From Rutidosis leptorrhynchoides (lineage: Eukaryota; Streptophyta; Magnoliopsida; Asterales; Asteraceae): a stretch of 64,000 bases of DNA. Made by a program: the position numbers and the translations under genes. Location of the stretch: positions 6,264,001 through 6,328,000 of the forward strand of contig NC_092341.1 in assembly GCF_046630445.1 (NCBI RefSeq), given 5' to 3'. This document shows positions 1 through 13,634 of the stretch, piece after piece. Positions within the stretch are counted from its first letter, which is position 1; every line of letters starts with the position of its first letter. The notes under the pieces were generated by a model. That model did no database searches and was not told the origin of the DNA. It saw nothing but the letters and a program-made list of their open reading frames with translations.

Positions 1-423
1 AAAGACAAGCTTTTAGTTGCAATTGTTCTATTTACAAGTGATATTCGTTTAAATAATAAAAAGTGAAGACAAAAGACAGATTCGACGAATTGAAGACGCA
101 AACGACCAAAAATCTCAAAAGTACAAAGTACAATCAAAGAGGTTCCAATTATTGATAAGAAACGCCTCAGAATTACAAGAGTACAAGATTTAAAACGCAA
201 AGTACAAGATATTAAATTGTACGCAAGGACGTTCGAAAATCCGGAACCGGGACCAGAGTCAACTCTCAACGCTCGACGCAACGGACTAAAAATTACAAGT
301 CAACGGAGTACAAGAATATAATATAATATATATATATAATTAAATTTAATTATATATATTATATTATATAATAAATAAATAAGCAGCCCACGTTTTTAAA
401 GACTTTTGAGCCTCCCCAGCAAG

Positions 424-471
424 CCATGCGATCGCATGGCCTTGAAGGGCAAAGCCCATGCGATCACATGA
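424..471 (+). promoter_or_regulatory. Palindrome-pair cassette, copy 1
   Basis: CCATGCGATCGCATGG at 424-439 and a near-copy at 456-471, separated by 16 bp (starts 32 bp apart). The TATA box at 495-500 follows 23 bp later. Probably an upstream promoter element of the LTR; function inferred only from position and conservation. Confidence 0.6.
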
Positions 472-548
472 GGCCCTTTTCCAGCCAACATGCCTATAAA
501 AGTCGCAGTTTGGTGCATCAAATATCATATATCAATCTCTCTATCTAA

Positions 549-550
549 AC

Positions 551-627
<77 letters not shown>
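549..627. repeat. (TA)n microsatellite
   Basis: About 80 bp of uninterrupted TA dinucleotides inside the LTR, just downstream of its TATA box. It is the source of an artefactual Tyr/Ile-repeat reading frame. Confidence 0.95.
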
Positions 628-631
<4 letters not shown>

Positions 632-1984
632 ATTTTAATTTTAATTTTAATTCTAATAATAAGGGTATGTTAGCGCATATTGTAAGGGTGTAAGTCGAAA
701 TTCTGTCCGTGTAACGCTATGCTATTTTTAATCATTGTAAGTTATGTTCAACCTTTTTAATTTAATGTCTCGTAGCTAATTTATTATTATGCTTATTTAA
801 AACGAAGTAATCATGATGTTGGGCTAAATACTAAAATTGGGTAATTGGGCTTTGTACCACAATTGGGGTTTGGACAAAAGAACGACACTTGTGGAAATTA
901 GACTATGGGCTATTAGTGGGCTTTATATTTGTTTAACTAAATGATAGTTTGTTAATTTTAATATAAAAATTTACAATTGGGCATACCTATAAATAACTAT
1001 ATACACTCGATCGGACACGTTGGGCGGGGTATTTATATGTACGAATAATCGTTCATTTAACCGGACACGGGAATGGATTAATAGTCTATGGACTTATTAA
1101 AACAAGGGTGAAATTATGTACAAGGACACTTGGCATAATTGGTAACAAAATATTAAAATCTTGGATTACACGCAGTCGATATCCTGGTGTAATTATTAAA
1201 CAAAGTATTAAAATCTTGTTACAGTTTAAGTCCCCAATTAGTTAGAATATTTAACTTCGGGTATAAGGATAATTTGACGAGGACACTCGCACTTTATATT
1301 TATGACTGATGGACTGTTATGGATAAAAACCAGACGGACATATTAAATAATCCAGGACAAAGGACAATTAACCCATGGGCATAAAACTAAAATCAACACG
1401 TCAAACATCATGATTACGGAAGTTTAAATAAGCATAATTCCTTTATTTTTATATTTAATTGCACTTCTAATTATTACACTTTTATTTATTGTCATTGTAT
1501 TTAATTGCACTTTTAATTATTGTACTTTTTAATTATCGCAAGTTTATTTTATCGCAATTTTATTTATCGCAATTTCATTATCGTTATTTACTTTACGCTT
1601 TAAATTAAGTTATATTTATTTTTAATATTTTACATTAGGTTTTAACTGCGACTAAAGTTTTAAAATCGACAAACCAGTCATTAAACAGTAAAATCCCCCC
1701 CCCCCCTCTATAATAATAATATTACTTATATATATATTTGTATTTTTATAAATTAAAACTAATATAGCGTTAAGCTTTGTTTAAAAGATTTTCCCTGTGG
1801 AACGAACCGGACTTACTAAAAACTGCACTACTGTACGATTAGGTACACTGCCTATAAGTGTTGTAGCAAGGTTTAGGTATATCCATTCTATAAATAAATA
1901 AATATCTTGTGTAAAATTGTATCATATTTAATAGTTTTTCCTACTAAAATATAAGCTATTTCATATACACCTCGCATAACATCA

Positions 1985-4879
1985 TAAACATATCCAAGAA
2001 TTTGGATTGCTCGGCTTCAAGTCTTTCTTTTCTCATTTTACTCGGGTAAGGAAGTGGTGGTTGGTATGGTTTAACATAAGGTTTAGCTTTAACTGTGTTA
2101 TCTTCATTAACCTTTTCAACTATCGGTTATGTTTCCTTCTCTTGCTCAGGCTGTGGTGCCTGTGTAGTGGGAATAGCGTCATCAGAAATTACAGGTATTT
2201 CAGGTGGTTTAAGTGTAATACCACTTCTTGTGGTAATAGCTTTAGCTGTTTCATTCCGGGGGTTAGCATTTGTATCGCTAGGTAGACTTCCCGGTTTTCT
2301 TTCACCTATCAACCTTGCTAGGTTACTTACTTCTTGTTCCAGATTTTGAATAGAAGCTTGTTGATTTCTAAATGCTTGAGAATTTTGTTCATTAGTTTGT
2401 TTCTGAGATGTGAAAAACTGCATTTGAGATTCAACTAGCTTCGACATTATGTCTTCTAAGTTTGGCTTTTTATCATCGGTTTGCGGTGGTTTATTTGGAA
2501 AAATAGGTCCTTGCTGATTGTAAGTATTATTGGATACTTGTTGATTGCTAGGACCTTGTTGGTTGTTGTATGGAACATTTCGGTTATAATTCTGATTTTG
2601 ATTATAGTTTGGTCTTGGCGGTTGATAATTATTCTGATAATTATTTCCAGGCCTTTGGTTCATGTATGAAATATTCTCTCTTTGTTCCATTGTTTGTTCA
2701 ATACTGAGACAATCTTTTGTCAAATGTGGTCCTCCACACTGTTCACAACTAATTCGTATTGCGTGAATATCTTTAGTCATCTTTTCCATTCGTCTCTCGA
2801 AAGCATCTATCTTTGCGGACATGGAATCAAAGTCATGGCTAGAATCGGCTCTAGCCGCTTTAGATGATCTAACGATATCTTTTTTTTGATGCCACTCATG
2901 TGAGTGGGAAGCAGTGTTATCAATAATTTTGTAAGCTTCAGTTACGGTTTTCTTCATAATGGAACCACCAGCTGCTATGTCGATGTCTTTTCGTATAGTG
3001 ATGTCGCATCCTTGGTAGAATATTTGTACTATTTGATAAGTGTCTAAACCAAGTTGCGGACATCCTCTTAACAACTTTCCAAATCTTGTCCACGCCTCAT
3101 ATAGTGTTTCATTTGGCTTTTGTGTAAACGTAACAATTTCTCCTTGAAGTCTCACGGCTTTAGATGCCGGAAAGAAACTAAAACATCTCATGTATCAATC
3201 GCCCCTTCAGGTAACGATTCTAACCAATCTTTGGCTTCTCCCTTTAAAGTCCAGGGAAATAACATGAGATATATCTGTTCATCCTCAACTTCTCAGATTT
3301 TAAATAGAGTACAAATCCTATTAAATATACGAAGATGTTTGTTTGGATCTTCCTTCGGCGCACTACTAAATTGGCATTGATTAGTTACCATGTGTAGGAT
3401 TTGTCCTTTGATTTCATAATCTGGCGCATTAATGTCTGGTTGAGTAATTGCTTGACCTTGGCCAGTGCGTTTAGCTCTCATTCGGTCTTCCATACTTAGA
3501 GGTTCCAGATTTTCCATGATTGAATTTGTTGAATCTGAATCACTAGAGGATTCTGACTTAATGGTTTCTTCCTCGATAATCTCTGGATGAGTGATTTGTG
3601 GTTCAGGAGGAATGATTAGTGGTTCAGGATCTCTGAATTGTCCCTGAATATCCTCCGGATTCTCAATTGTGAGGTCGGGTTCAAAAAATAGATTATCAAA
3701 AATTTGAATTGGAGTACTTGGTCGACTAGAAGACGATTCTAAAGAAAAATCAACGGCGAAAATATTAGCTAGATGTCTTGATCGAGTTACAGGTGGTGAA
3801 CATATAAAAGATGGTGAACGTTTTGCTCGGTGCATTCACTGAATATCCTATTAGTTATAAAAGATAAAAATTATATAAGTTATCAAATTAATAGACTTTT
3901 CTGATTTTGCCCACGTTTCGAATAGCCAATAGATGCAGCAGGTAGCCAGGACCCTTTAAATCGGAAGCCCACAACTCGCCACTAACAAATTCAACTATTA
4001 CTACGAACCAGAAAATTTTGGATGTCTATCAATTTAACCGCTTAAAATAATTTTTCGTCGAAATTTTGAAATAAAAATCTATGTCCTAAAACTAGAGCGT
4101 CGAGAAATAAGAAAGAAAAAAAAAAGTGCGTCGTAAAACGTCGAAAAATAAAAGGTCGAAAAACAAATGTCGAAAAATAATAAAATGCAGCATCGAAACT
4201 TAAAAGTCTAAAAACTATCAATTAAAAGTTGCGTCTAAAGGTATTAAAGCTTAAAAGGAATTCTATATCCAAAAAGGGCAATAACTTAAAAATACCAAAA
4301 TTTTAAATACTAAAGCAATAAGCGACGTCGTAAAATTCTAAAGCGCCTAAGTCTTAATCTAAAGAAAAAGCACTTAAAGGATTTTACGGCAAAGCCTAAA
4401 AATCTAGAAATAAAAATAACTACGGTAAAAACTAATCTTAAACTAATTACGAACGATAAATATACAAATTACGATTAAACGATTAAAAGATACAAAATTT
4501 AAAAATAAAACTAAAGTTATAAAAATAAAATTTTTATAAAAATATTATTTTTATATTATTTATTTTATAAAAGTATCAATTTATAATTAATAAAACTAAT
4601 TTAAACTAAATATTACAAATTAAATATAACTAAAACTAAATATTAAAAAACTAAACCCTAATTAGGGTTTAATAATAATAATAATTAATAATACTCCGTA
4701 ATTAATTGCAGTACCAGGTCAAACCTGGCGCGTCAGATCACACCATGCGATCGCATGGTGTTAAGGCAGAGGAACCATGCGGTCGCATGCCTATGCAGGG
4801 TCAGTCTGATGCAGGTGCAAAAATGCAGATTCAACGCGTAATTTTTTATTTTTATATATTTTAAAAAAAAAATAACACA
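1985..4879 (-). mobile_element. Athila-like Ty3 retroelement fragment (gag, leader, LTR), broken
   Basis: Minus-strand relic of a Ty3 element. The region 2000-3835 encodes gag-like protein with the plant retrotransposon gag motifs FFPASKAVRL, ETLYEAWTRFGKLLRGCPQLGL and AAGGSIMKKTVTEAYKII, then a Gln/Asn-rich tail leading towards the protease. This order is typical of Athila/Tat gag. It is broken (at least one break seen) and is cut at 1985 by the neighbouring LTR. Downstream pol is not in the window. The right border at 4879 (minus-strand TGTGTTATT..) looks like an LTR start and abuts a Copia LTR, so this element seems to have inserted there. The leader and LTR portion between about 3840 and 4879 contains palindrome cassette 2. 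No primer site was recognised, so the LTR/leader boundary is unknown. Old and degenerate. Confidence 0.65.
4743..4790 (-). promoter_or_regulatory. Palindrome-pair cassette, copy 2
   Basis: CCATGCGATCGCATGG at 4743-4758 and a diverged partner at 4775-4790, again 32 bp between starts. No nearby TATA box was found on either strand, unlike most other copies. It lies about 90 bp inside the putative LTR end at 4879. Confidence 0.5.
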
Positions 4880-5234
4880 TAGAAGACTTGTTTTTAAAAA
4901 AAAAACTTGTAATAAAAGACCATGCTTATGTTATGTTACTTGCATTTTTTTATAAACCAATTTATAAAACATAACACATCTTAATTATTTAAACCTATAA
5001 ATAATTAAATCCTTTTTAAATATAAATTATCCAAATAATTTATCTCAAGTGATAATATTTTAGAAAACCGATTTTCTAAAGTTCAAGTGTCGCGTATTTA
5101 CTTAATGATCCAATCGTTAATATTAAATACATATAAAGTGTCAGTAAGCTTGTTATTGGGTATGACCCGACTTGGATGATAACACATTAGCCACATTAAT
5201 TTAATATGTCTCTCGGGCATACGAAATACCTTCA
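4880..5234 (-). mobile_element. Copia 3' LTR, fragment
   Basis: About 355 bp nearly identical to 21240-21594, the distal part of the Copia 5' LTR. It ends at ..cgaaataccttca, and the next bases (atctcccacttgcacgag) are the complement of a purine-rich tract, as expected beside a 3' LTR on the minus strand. The rest of this LTR is displaced to the left of the window by the Athila-like insertion. Confidence 0.75.
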
Positions 5235-5358
5235 ATCTCCCACTTGCACGAGAAACATAAGAAATTAATGCAAGTAATGGATACCACCTAACGACCGTCC
5301 ATCACCCCCAATATGTTATGACTTTGTGCCATTTAATAACATCATCCCCTTCGAGTTC

Positions 5359-7136
5359 TGTGACGATCGCTCCAAATCCATATGGACGAACACGTCATTC
5401 ATTGATTTCATTGTGAGGTATTTGACCTCTATATGATACGTTTTGTAAACATTACATAATTTTGAAAAGGCACACCATAAATGAATATTTAAATCAAAGG
5501 TTTTCAATATCTGATGATTTCTACATATAGACAATCATCGTAAATAATAGTTTACAATAGTACTTCCGTTAACAATGCAGTCAAAATAAGATACATGGTG
5601 ATGATTTGGTGAATGCAACGTTTCCTTGAAAAATATGTCATATAAGACTCCATACACATAGCTTGTCTATCATATAAGCAAACAGCGGAAGACTTCTAGG
5701 GAACCTGAGAATAAACATGCTAACAAGTGTCAACACAAAGGTTGGTGAGTTCATAGTTTTAATGTTTCGTATAATCTGTATATAAAGGTGGATCACAAGA
5801 TTTCAGTTGTTTCATTCAGAAACGTTTATCAAAATATTCTACGAAATTGAGCACCCTGGTAACTAAACTTTAACGTATATATAATTTATACCCTTTGTAT
5901 AATCATCTTAATAATACACGCAAACCAACGTGTACGCTTCTCAAATAGCATACGTCCGTTAAAAGGCTAGCGCTCTAGCTCAGACGGGGATATCAAGCCC
6001 TATGGATCCATATACTACTACTCGCGCCCACCAGTTCTTATAACCGGCAGTTACTAGTTACCAAAGCTAAGGGATTTTCGATTCAAACTCAGTATAGAAT
6101 TTAGTATGTACTTGTGTCCATTGTTTAAAATAAAGTGCATGTATTCTCAGCCCAAAAATATATATTATAAAAGCATTTAAAAAGGGAGCAAATGAAACTC
6201 ACGCATATAAATATTGTAAATCAGTTAATAAAGCATTTGCGTGTATTCTCAGCCCAAAAATGTAAAGGGTAAAAGGGATCTTATGAAACTCACCTTAGCA
6301 GCACATAAGGTCATTCACCAAAATGAAACTCGGATTACCAAATAACCGTAGATCTCAACCTAGAGAACATATGTTGGTCAATAAATGTTTATCAAGCTAG
6401 GTCAGGTCATAGTGTATCACAATCTTAATGCTCGAAATTGACATACAAAAGTTATTCAAAGTTGTTTCAAAAAGTCAATTTTGACAATAGTTTAACAAAC
6501 GAGACGTACCTTATATAAGGATTCATTTGCTCGGTTGGTAATATTCAAAAATCCATTTTATCAATCTCGTAAACAAGTTGTTTAAGTATTAATTGCAGAT
6601 TCAAAAAGCAATTCCAATTAATGTCAAGTATAATTCAGTTGACCATATCTTTTGATTCGTTCCTCGAAACTATTCGATATCTAAATGAAAAGTTATTGAC
6701 TTTTCGCCAGCTTTCCGAAAACATGTATATCATATACCTTTTACCCGTAATATATGTATTTAATTCCTGATTTATTATAAAATGTTTAACGATAAAATTT
6801 AGCATACAAGCATGTATAAATATATACACTCGAGCACTAGTATGTATACACTATTAATTTATAAAATATAAAACATAAATGCTTACGTATTAATATTGAG
6901 ATTCAATATTGTAGAAAGTACGTAGATGTAACGGAGATGATAAACACTAGGTTTGATTCACAAATATACCCCCGAACATTACCCATAACCTCCTTGGCAA
7001 TAACCCATAATTTTCTTAGCTCTATCCCGCTTGAAAACCATTTTGAAAGTGACACGCTCATAACCTCGTCGTAGTATTTTATGTATAATACTAATTAATA
7101 ATATTAATAATAATAAGATTAATAATAATATTAATC

Positions 7137-7193
<57 letters not shown>

Positions 7194-7877
7194 ATAAATA
7201 CGTTGTAATATATGATTTAGAGAAAGAGTGTGAAAACTGAGCAATTTATAGAACCTTTTCTGAAAAAGTACCCCATGCGATCGCATGGGATTTGTGCTTC
7301 AAGGCCATGCGATCGCATGGCCCTCTGATCCAGCTCACAAACTTTTAACTTTTTGTTTGTCGACATAATTTTATATAATATATATAATATATTTAATTTA
7401 TATAATTAATTATATATTATATTAAATTCACATGCATAGTTGACTTGTAATTTTTGTTCCGATAAGTCGTACGTCATTACTCGACTTATGTCCCGGTTCC
7501 GGTTTTTCAAATGTCCTTTCGTACGCTGAGAAAACTTGTATTTTACATTTCGTGTCACGTACCTTTGTCAAAATATAGCCTTAAATTATCCCTAAACTAT
7601 ACTACTCAAAGTATATATTAAACTTTCGAGTACTTTGATCATTTACTTCTATAAATTATCGTCTCGCTATTTGTTAATATATATAATAACAAATCATTTT
7701 ATGACCAAGTTAATATATATTTTCAACATTCATAAACACGTTTTAAATATACGTTGCAAGTTATTCATACAATTAATATTCCAACTTATCATATATATTC
7801 AAATAAATATTTAAACCAATCAGTTTAATGTACAGTATTAAGCAATTAATACATTGTTATGTTTTCAAGTTATAGTG

Positions 7878-7911
<34 letters not shown>

Positions 7912-8063
7912 ATTATTCGCGAATCTTCGAGAACAGCCGAAAGGTATTTGAATAGTTCAAAAATTTTAAGATTCAGTTTTACAGACTTTGCTTATCGTGT
8001 CGAAAATGTTAATCATACAAAGATTAAGTTTAAATTTGATCAAAAATTTTCCGGGTCATCACA
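5359..8063 (-). repeat. Left (3') LTR of the LARD-like element
   Basis: 2705 bp, begins tgtgacgatcgctcc and ends ccgggtcatcaca. It contains a (TAA)n tract (about 7137-7189), palindrome cassette 3 and a TATA box read on the minus strand (7250-7245). It is almost the same as 11787-14560. Confidence 0.9.
7273..7320 (-). promoter_or_regulatory. Palindrome-pair cassette, copy 3
   Basis: Two perfect CCATGCGATCGCATGG palindromes at 7273-7288 and 7305-7320. A minus-strand TATA box (tataaa, 7250-7245) lies 22 bp away in the direction of LTR transcription. Confidence 0.7.
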
Positions 8064-11000
8064 GTACCTACCCGTTAAAGAAATTTCGTCCCGAAATTTA
8101 AGTGAGGTTGTCATGGCTAACAATAAAAATGTTTTCATGACGAATATGAGTTGATAAATAGAATTTTATCACCGTTGAATAATATGGATAAAACAATCCG
8201 ATTTCTCGAAGTGTATGAGAGAAGTTATCGTATAAGAATGAAATGAAAGAATATAGATTCGTCTTAATTTTTGCCGTAGTTACGATTGATTTCCGGAATT
8301 TAAGGAATAGAAAATCTTCATAATCTAAATAAGATTTGATTCTTCGAAATTTAAGGAAATTAAGATTTCCTTTAAATGCGTAATCTGCCTCGATTGTTAT
8401 GTCTGATATTTCACTATAAATTGACCTCTTCCGTTTCATTATTTTCACCACTCCTACATCTTCTTCCTTACTTCATACTTCTAAAAGATTGTGAAATGCT
8501 TAATCCAGTTCTGATTCTTGATATTTTCTTGGCTATCGTATCCTTCATTCTTCTTTTTCATCTGCCACCAGAGGAGGTTATTTTCTTCTACTATTACCTT
8601 GCGGTTATATTGTTTTTCATTCTCCCGTGTCTTTATATTGCTATACGCATTGATATACACAGTTTGTAATTTCAGAATTGTTTTCGGGCTTTATATTTTT
8701 CATTATATTTCGGCGCTTCATGCTTTCGTTTTCTCTTCCCGACTTTAAGTCAAGCGAATAATGGTCCAGAATTCGTAGGTATGGATTTTGAAATGAACAT
8801 AATTAATGTTCTAAGAAAGAAACGGTAATGGCACAATCTGACTTGTCAAATTACCAGAATACCTCGAAAAAGACCGAATCATCAAAAAAAATATTTTCTT
8901 GATATGTTTAGAGGTTAAATAGAATGAAAGAGTTATGTAACATGGTTCATGATGAGGGTATGATATGTGAACCTTTATCACGTTCCATTAGAAGCTCAGC
9001 ATGACTTACTGTAATATAATCACGTTGATCAAGTGTCATTATATTATACTAACTCATGCTTCAATTCCCAACACTACTTCAAAAACATCCATTTTTCGAA
9101 ATTTTCATAAATTAGAAACTAAAATAGTTTCTTTTATGATGTAACACAGATAGCGTGAAGAGATAAATGATTTCAAATAAGAATAGTTATGAAAATATCT
9201 TCAGAAATATGGAGGATATTTATAATGGAAGATACGATGATATCTTAGAATATTTAAGATAAGATGATGATGAAGAATATTGTCCGCAAATGTTTTAGAG
9301 TAAGGAGCAAGGTATTCGCTAATGATTTCAGCAGACACTGAATCATTTGGATTCTTTGAAGGCAGTTTTAATCTTTGTGATTTGTCCACAGCCTCCTTAA
9401 TAGTTTGCTCAATCCGTTTTTCAGTTCCAAACCTTCTCTTTTTCTCAGCTTTACCACCATACTATTCTTTATCATCAAACTTTTAACTGTTAAGGTCGTT
9501 TACAGTTTTTGCTGATTCTTCAGTATTTTTCCAAAATTCGGAGAACTAGTTTCATAGTTTAGGGTGTTTTTCAGAAACTTCATATTTGAAGTATGTAAGT
9601 CTAGAAGATAGATGTTATCTATATATAACTGTTGTCGTAGAAAATGCTGCGAGATTCAAAATACTGGTTGATAATTCCCGGTGGTTGGTATGGAAATTAT
9701 TGTTACAAGATATGGATGAGTACATGATAGGGTTTCAATGAGTATAAGAATTTTTCGAAAGGTCAAGGATTAATAAAGTTGTTTGGTAAATTTACTGCTA
9801 ATGTGGCGGAACATGAAAGGTTCCCCAGTAACAAAACGTATATATCAAGGTTACAATAAGGCTTAATCTGAAAAGTTGAAGTTGACTGGTTGGAAGTGTG
9901 ATAAAACTGGATACTTTGAAAAGAAATTGCAAGATTATTTTCGGTAATAACAAAGCTAAAGGATCTTTCACCGTTTTGAAGTCAAAGTATAGCTTTGAAA
10001 GATGTAGAGATCTAAGAATGATGTCACTTGTTAAATCTTGACTTGGATTCTGCTCTGTCAATATCAGAATATGTAATTGAATTTGTATGGAAATGATTGT
10101 ATATCGCTGTGAGCATAGTTAATAATTTTTGAATCAAAGTTGAAGAATGTACAGTGTAACATATTAATTGCGAACTTATATATTTCCCGGGTATTACCTA
10201 CCCGTTAAAGATTTCACAATTAATACTTTGTACAAAAGAATTTTTATTACCGTCTTTATGAAAATATATGTATGTATATTTTCTTCAGATGTAATACAGA
10301 TTTAATGAGTTAATATCATATTAAGCTCATTTAATTTTTTGACTTGACTTAAAAATGATTAATCTCTAAAACATTAAAGATTACATAATCTTTGCGGAGT
10401 ATTTCGCTAATGTAATCGATACTTCATTATTTATTCTTATTGATATTCCTCGGTGAAGGATGTTGGTGCTCGTGGAATTTTTGTGAAGCTTACAAGGCAC
10501 ATATGATGTTTTCTGAAAAGTTTCGAGTATATCGAAATTGAAAATGTAAAATCAATTATGTAATTGATTAATACACTTGGTTTATTATGAAATGGAATTC
10601 ATGGAGTTGAAACGGATATTGTAGTTAACAATGGTTAAGTTGTTAAGGAAGGATGTACATCATTGCATATTAGTAATATGAACTAACCGAGTAGTACCTA
10701 CCAGTTAAGATTCACACGTAATAGCTTAGTACGAAAATATTTATTTTGATTTCAAAATTCATATATATTAAATATACATAAAATTTCTTCAGGGGAAATG
10801 AGTTAATACTTCATCGGTTATTGTTGCTGATATTTCTTGGTAACTACGGTGCGTATGACGTTGATGCTCGTGGAACAGATTGTGAAGTTGAGGTTTGCGA
10901 TGCGGATGTTGTTGGTGGTGGTAATGGTACTGTTGGTGTTGTTGTCGGTGGTACTGTTGATGCCGGTGATGCTGCTGGTGCTTGTAACCTTTGCACCATA

Positions 11001-11772
11001 TTCTCTAAAGCCACTACCCGAGCGCGAAGCTCGTTGACTTCTTCTACTACACCGGGATGATTGGCGGTTCGGACGAGTGGATGAATAAGATCTAGAATTT
11101 GAGATAGTATATTATCGTGATGAGATACTCTGGAAATGAGAGAGAAAATGGTGTCTCGAACAGGTTCGCCGGTAAGTGCTTCAGGTTCTTCGCCAAGAGG
11201 GCAATGTGGTGGATGGAAGGGATCGCCTTCTTCTTGCCTCCAATAATTAAGTAGGCTACGAACCCATCCCCAATTCATCCAGAATAAATGATGGCTAATT
11301 GGTTGATCCATTCCAGTTACACTTTCTTCAGAGTTCAGGAGAATATCCATATCGAAATAGCTGTCGGAATTTAAGGAATTTGAACTAGATACGGGATCCA
11401 TCTTGTATAATTAGATAGATGATTTTTGATATGAAATAGATTATAGAATTTAGTTTGATATTCTTCAATACATAATTTACATATGTATATATAATACCAA
11501 ATTCCATAAATCACGGAGAAATTTTCGGAAGATGTTAAGAAAAGTTTACAGTAACAGATACGCTAAGATATGAATTTTTGTCTATACACTATTTATGCAA
11601 TAAATGCAGGAAAACGTGTCTAGACTTAAGAATGATATGCATGTAATTTTCGACAAGAAATGATAAGCAAAACTTTTAACATGCAGACACGGTCGAAGTC
11701 CAGACTTACTGATGCATCCTAACAACTATTAGTTAGACACACTCATGCAAGACCTAGTTCACTAGGACCAAC
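8064..11772 (-). mobile_element. Interior of the LARD-like element
   Basis: About 3.7 kb, mostly AT-rich without recognisable polymerase domains. A short block close to cctacccgttaaag beside the left LTR (about 8066) recurs near 10197 and, more diverged, near 10698. These may be duplicated polypurine-tract surroundings or relics of earlier ends. One moderate ORF lies at 10844-11401; the short frames between 8100 and 10060 resemble nothing known to me. Confidence 0.7.
10844..11401 (-). CDS. Unrecognised 185-residue ORF of the LARD-like element
   Basis: An open frame close to the primer site, in the position where gag normally begins, which suggests a gag-derived or accessory protein. Residues 1-75 are acidic and aromatic, with a Trp-rich stretch (LFWMNWGWVRSLLNYWRQ). 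Residues 85-140 look helical, with a heptad-like segment (EEVNELRARVVALENMVQRL) likely to form a coiled coil. The last 45 residues are Pro/Ser/Thr-rich and probably disordered. No zinc knuckle or protease motif is present. It is the only interior frame with protein-like composition, but whether it is expressed cannot be judged here. No firm family assignment. Confidence 0.45.
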   Translation of the reverse strand: MDPVSSSNSLNSDSYFDMDILLNSEESVTGMDQPISHHLFWMNWGWVRSLLNYWRQEEGDPFHPPHCPLGEEPEALTGEPVRDTIFSLISRVSHHDNILSQILDLIHPLVRTANHPGVVEEVNELRARVVALENMVQRLQAPAASPASTVPPTTTPTVPLPPPTTSASQTSTSQSVPRASTSYAP

Positions 11773-11786
11773 GCTCTGATACCAAC
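11773..11786 (-). other. Primer-binding site (tRNA-iMet type)
   Basis: Read on the minus strand: gttggtatcagagc, the canonical plant TGGTATCAGAGC primer site two bases after the LTR end at 11787. It fixes both the LTR border and the element's orientation. Confidence 0.9.
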
Positions 11787-13563
11787 TGTGATGATCGCTC
11801 CAAATCCATATGGACGAACACGTCATTCATTGTTTTCATTGCGAGGTATTTGACCTCTATATGATACGTTTTGTAAACATTACATTCTTTTGAAAAGGCA
11901 CACCATAAATGAATATTTAAATCAAAGGTTTTCAACATCTGATGATTTCTACATATAGACAATCACCGTAAATAATAGTTTATAATAGTACTTCCGTTAA
12001 CAATGCAGTCAAAATAAGATACATGGTGATGATTTGGTGAATGCAACGTTTCCTTGAAAAATATGTCATATAAGACTCCATGCACATAGCTTGTCTATCA
12101 TATAAGCAAACAGCGGAAGACTTCTAGGGAACCTGAGAATAAACATGCTAACAAGTGTCAACACAAAGGTTGGTGAGTTCATAGTTTTAATGTTTCGTAT
12201 AATCTGTATATAAAGGTGGATCACAAGATTTCAGTTGTTTCATCCAGAAACGTTTATCAAAATATTCTACGAAATTGAGCACCTGGTAACTAAACTTTAA
12301 CGTATATATAATTTATACCCTTTGTATAATCATCTTAATAATACACGCAAACCAACGTGTACGCTTCTCAAATAGCATACGTCCGTTAAAAGGCTAGCGC
12401 TCTAGCTCGGACGGGGATATCAAGCCCTATGGATCCATATACTACTACTCGCGCCCACCAGTTCTTATAACCGGCAGTTACTAGTTACCAAAACTAAGGG
12501 ATTTTCGGTTCAAACTCAGTATAGAATTTAGTATGTACTTGTGTCCATTGTTTAAAATAAAGTGCATGTATTCTCAGCCCAAAAATATATATTGCAAAAG
12601 CATTTAAAAAGGGAGCAAATGAAACTCACGCATATAAATATTATAAATCAGTTAATAAAGCATTTGCATGTATTCTCAGCCCAAAAATGTAAAGGGTAAA
12701 AGGGATCATATGAAACTCACCTTAGCAGCACATAAGGTCATTCACCAAAATGAAACTCGGATTACCAAATAACCGTAGATCTCAACCTAGAGAACATATG
12801 TTGGTCAATAAATGTTTATCAAGCTAGGTCAGGTCATAGTGTATCACAATCCTAATGCTCGAAATTGACATACAAAAGTTATTCAAAGTTGTTTCAAAAA
12901 GTCAATTTTGACAATAGTTCAACAAACGAGACGTACCTTATATAAGGATTCATTTGCTCGGTTGGTAATATTCAAAAATCCATTTTATCAATCTCGTAAA
13001 CAAGTTGTTTAAGTATTAATTGCAGATTCAAAAAGCAATTCCAATTAATGTCAAGTATAATTCAGTTGACCATATCTTTTGATTCGTTCCTCGAAACTAT
13101 TCGATATCTAAATGAAAAGTTATTGACTTTTCGCCAGCTTTCCGAAAACATGTATATCATATACCTTTTACCCGTAATATATGTATTTAATTCCTGATTT
13201 ATTATAAAATGTTTAACGATAAAATTTAGCATACAAGCATGTATAAATATATACACTCGAGCACTAGTATGTATACACTATTAATTTATAAAATATAAAA
13301 CATAAATGCTTACGTATTAATATTGAGATTCAATATTGTAGAAAGTACGTAGATGTAACGGAGATGATAAACACTAGGTTTGATTCACAAATATACCCCC
13401 GAACATTACCCATAACCTCCTTGGCAATAACCCATAATTTTCTTAGCTCTATCCCGCTTGAAAACCATTTTGAAAGTGACACGCTCATAACCTCGTCGTA
13501 GTATTTTATGTATAATACTAATTAATAATATTAATAATAATAAGATTAATAATAATATTAATC

Positions 13564-13634
<71 letters not shown>

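Larger units (their letters stand above)
1..1984 (+). mobile_element. 3' part of a plus-oriented LTR (Ty3-type, cut by window edge)
   Basis: The right end is a clean LTR-style terminus (..cgcataacatca, ending CA), after which the sequence switches abruptly to minus-strand gag coding DNA. A TATA box (tataaa, 495-500) lies just after a pair of 16-bp palindromes (424-471), so the LTR reads left to right. The part before the TATA box resembles the corresponding part of the LTRs at 5359-8063 and 30962-33793, while the part after it does not. The simplest reading is a 3' or solo LTR inserted into the gag fragment to its right, with its left end and target duplication outside the window. The family is not settled; the ending recalls Athila-type LTRs. 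Confidence 0.6.

Noticed and set aside
1960-2010. An inverted gag in a single rearranged element
   Set aside because: The clean LTR end at 1984 makes a nested insertion with its left half off-window the simpler explanation.
10821-11060. Plus-strand Val/Gly-rich frame
   Set aside because: Antisense shadow of the minus-strand Pro/Ser/Thr-rich tail of the 10844-11401 ORF.
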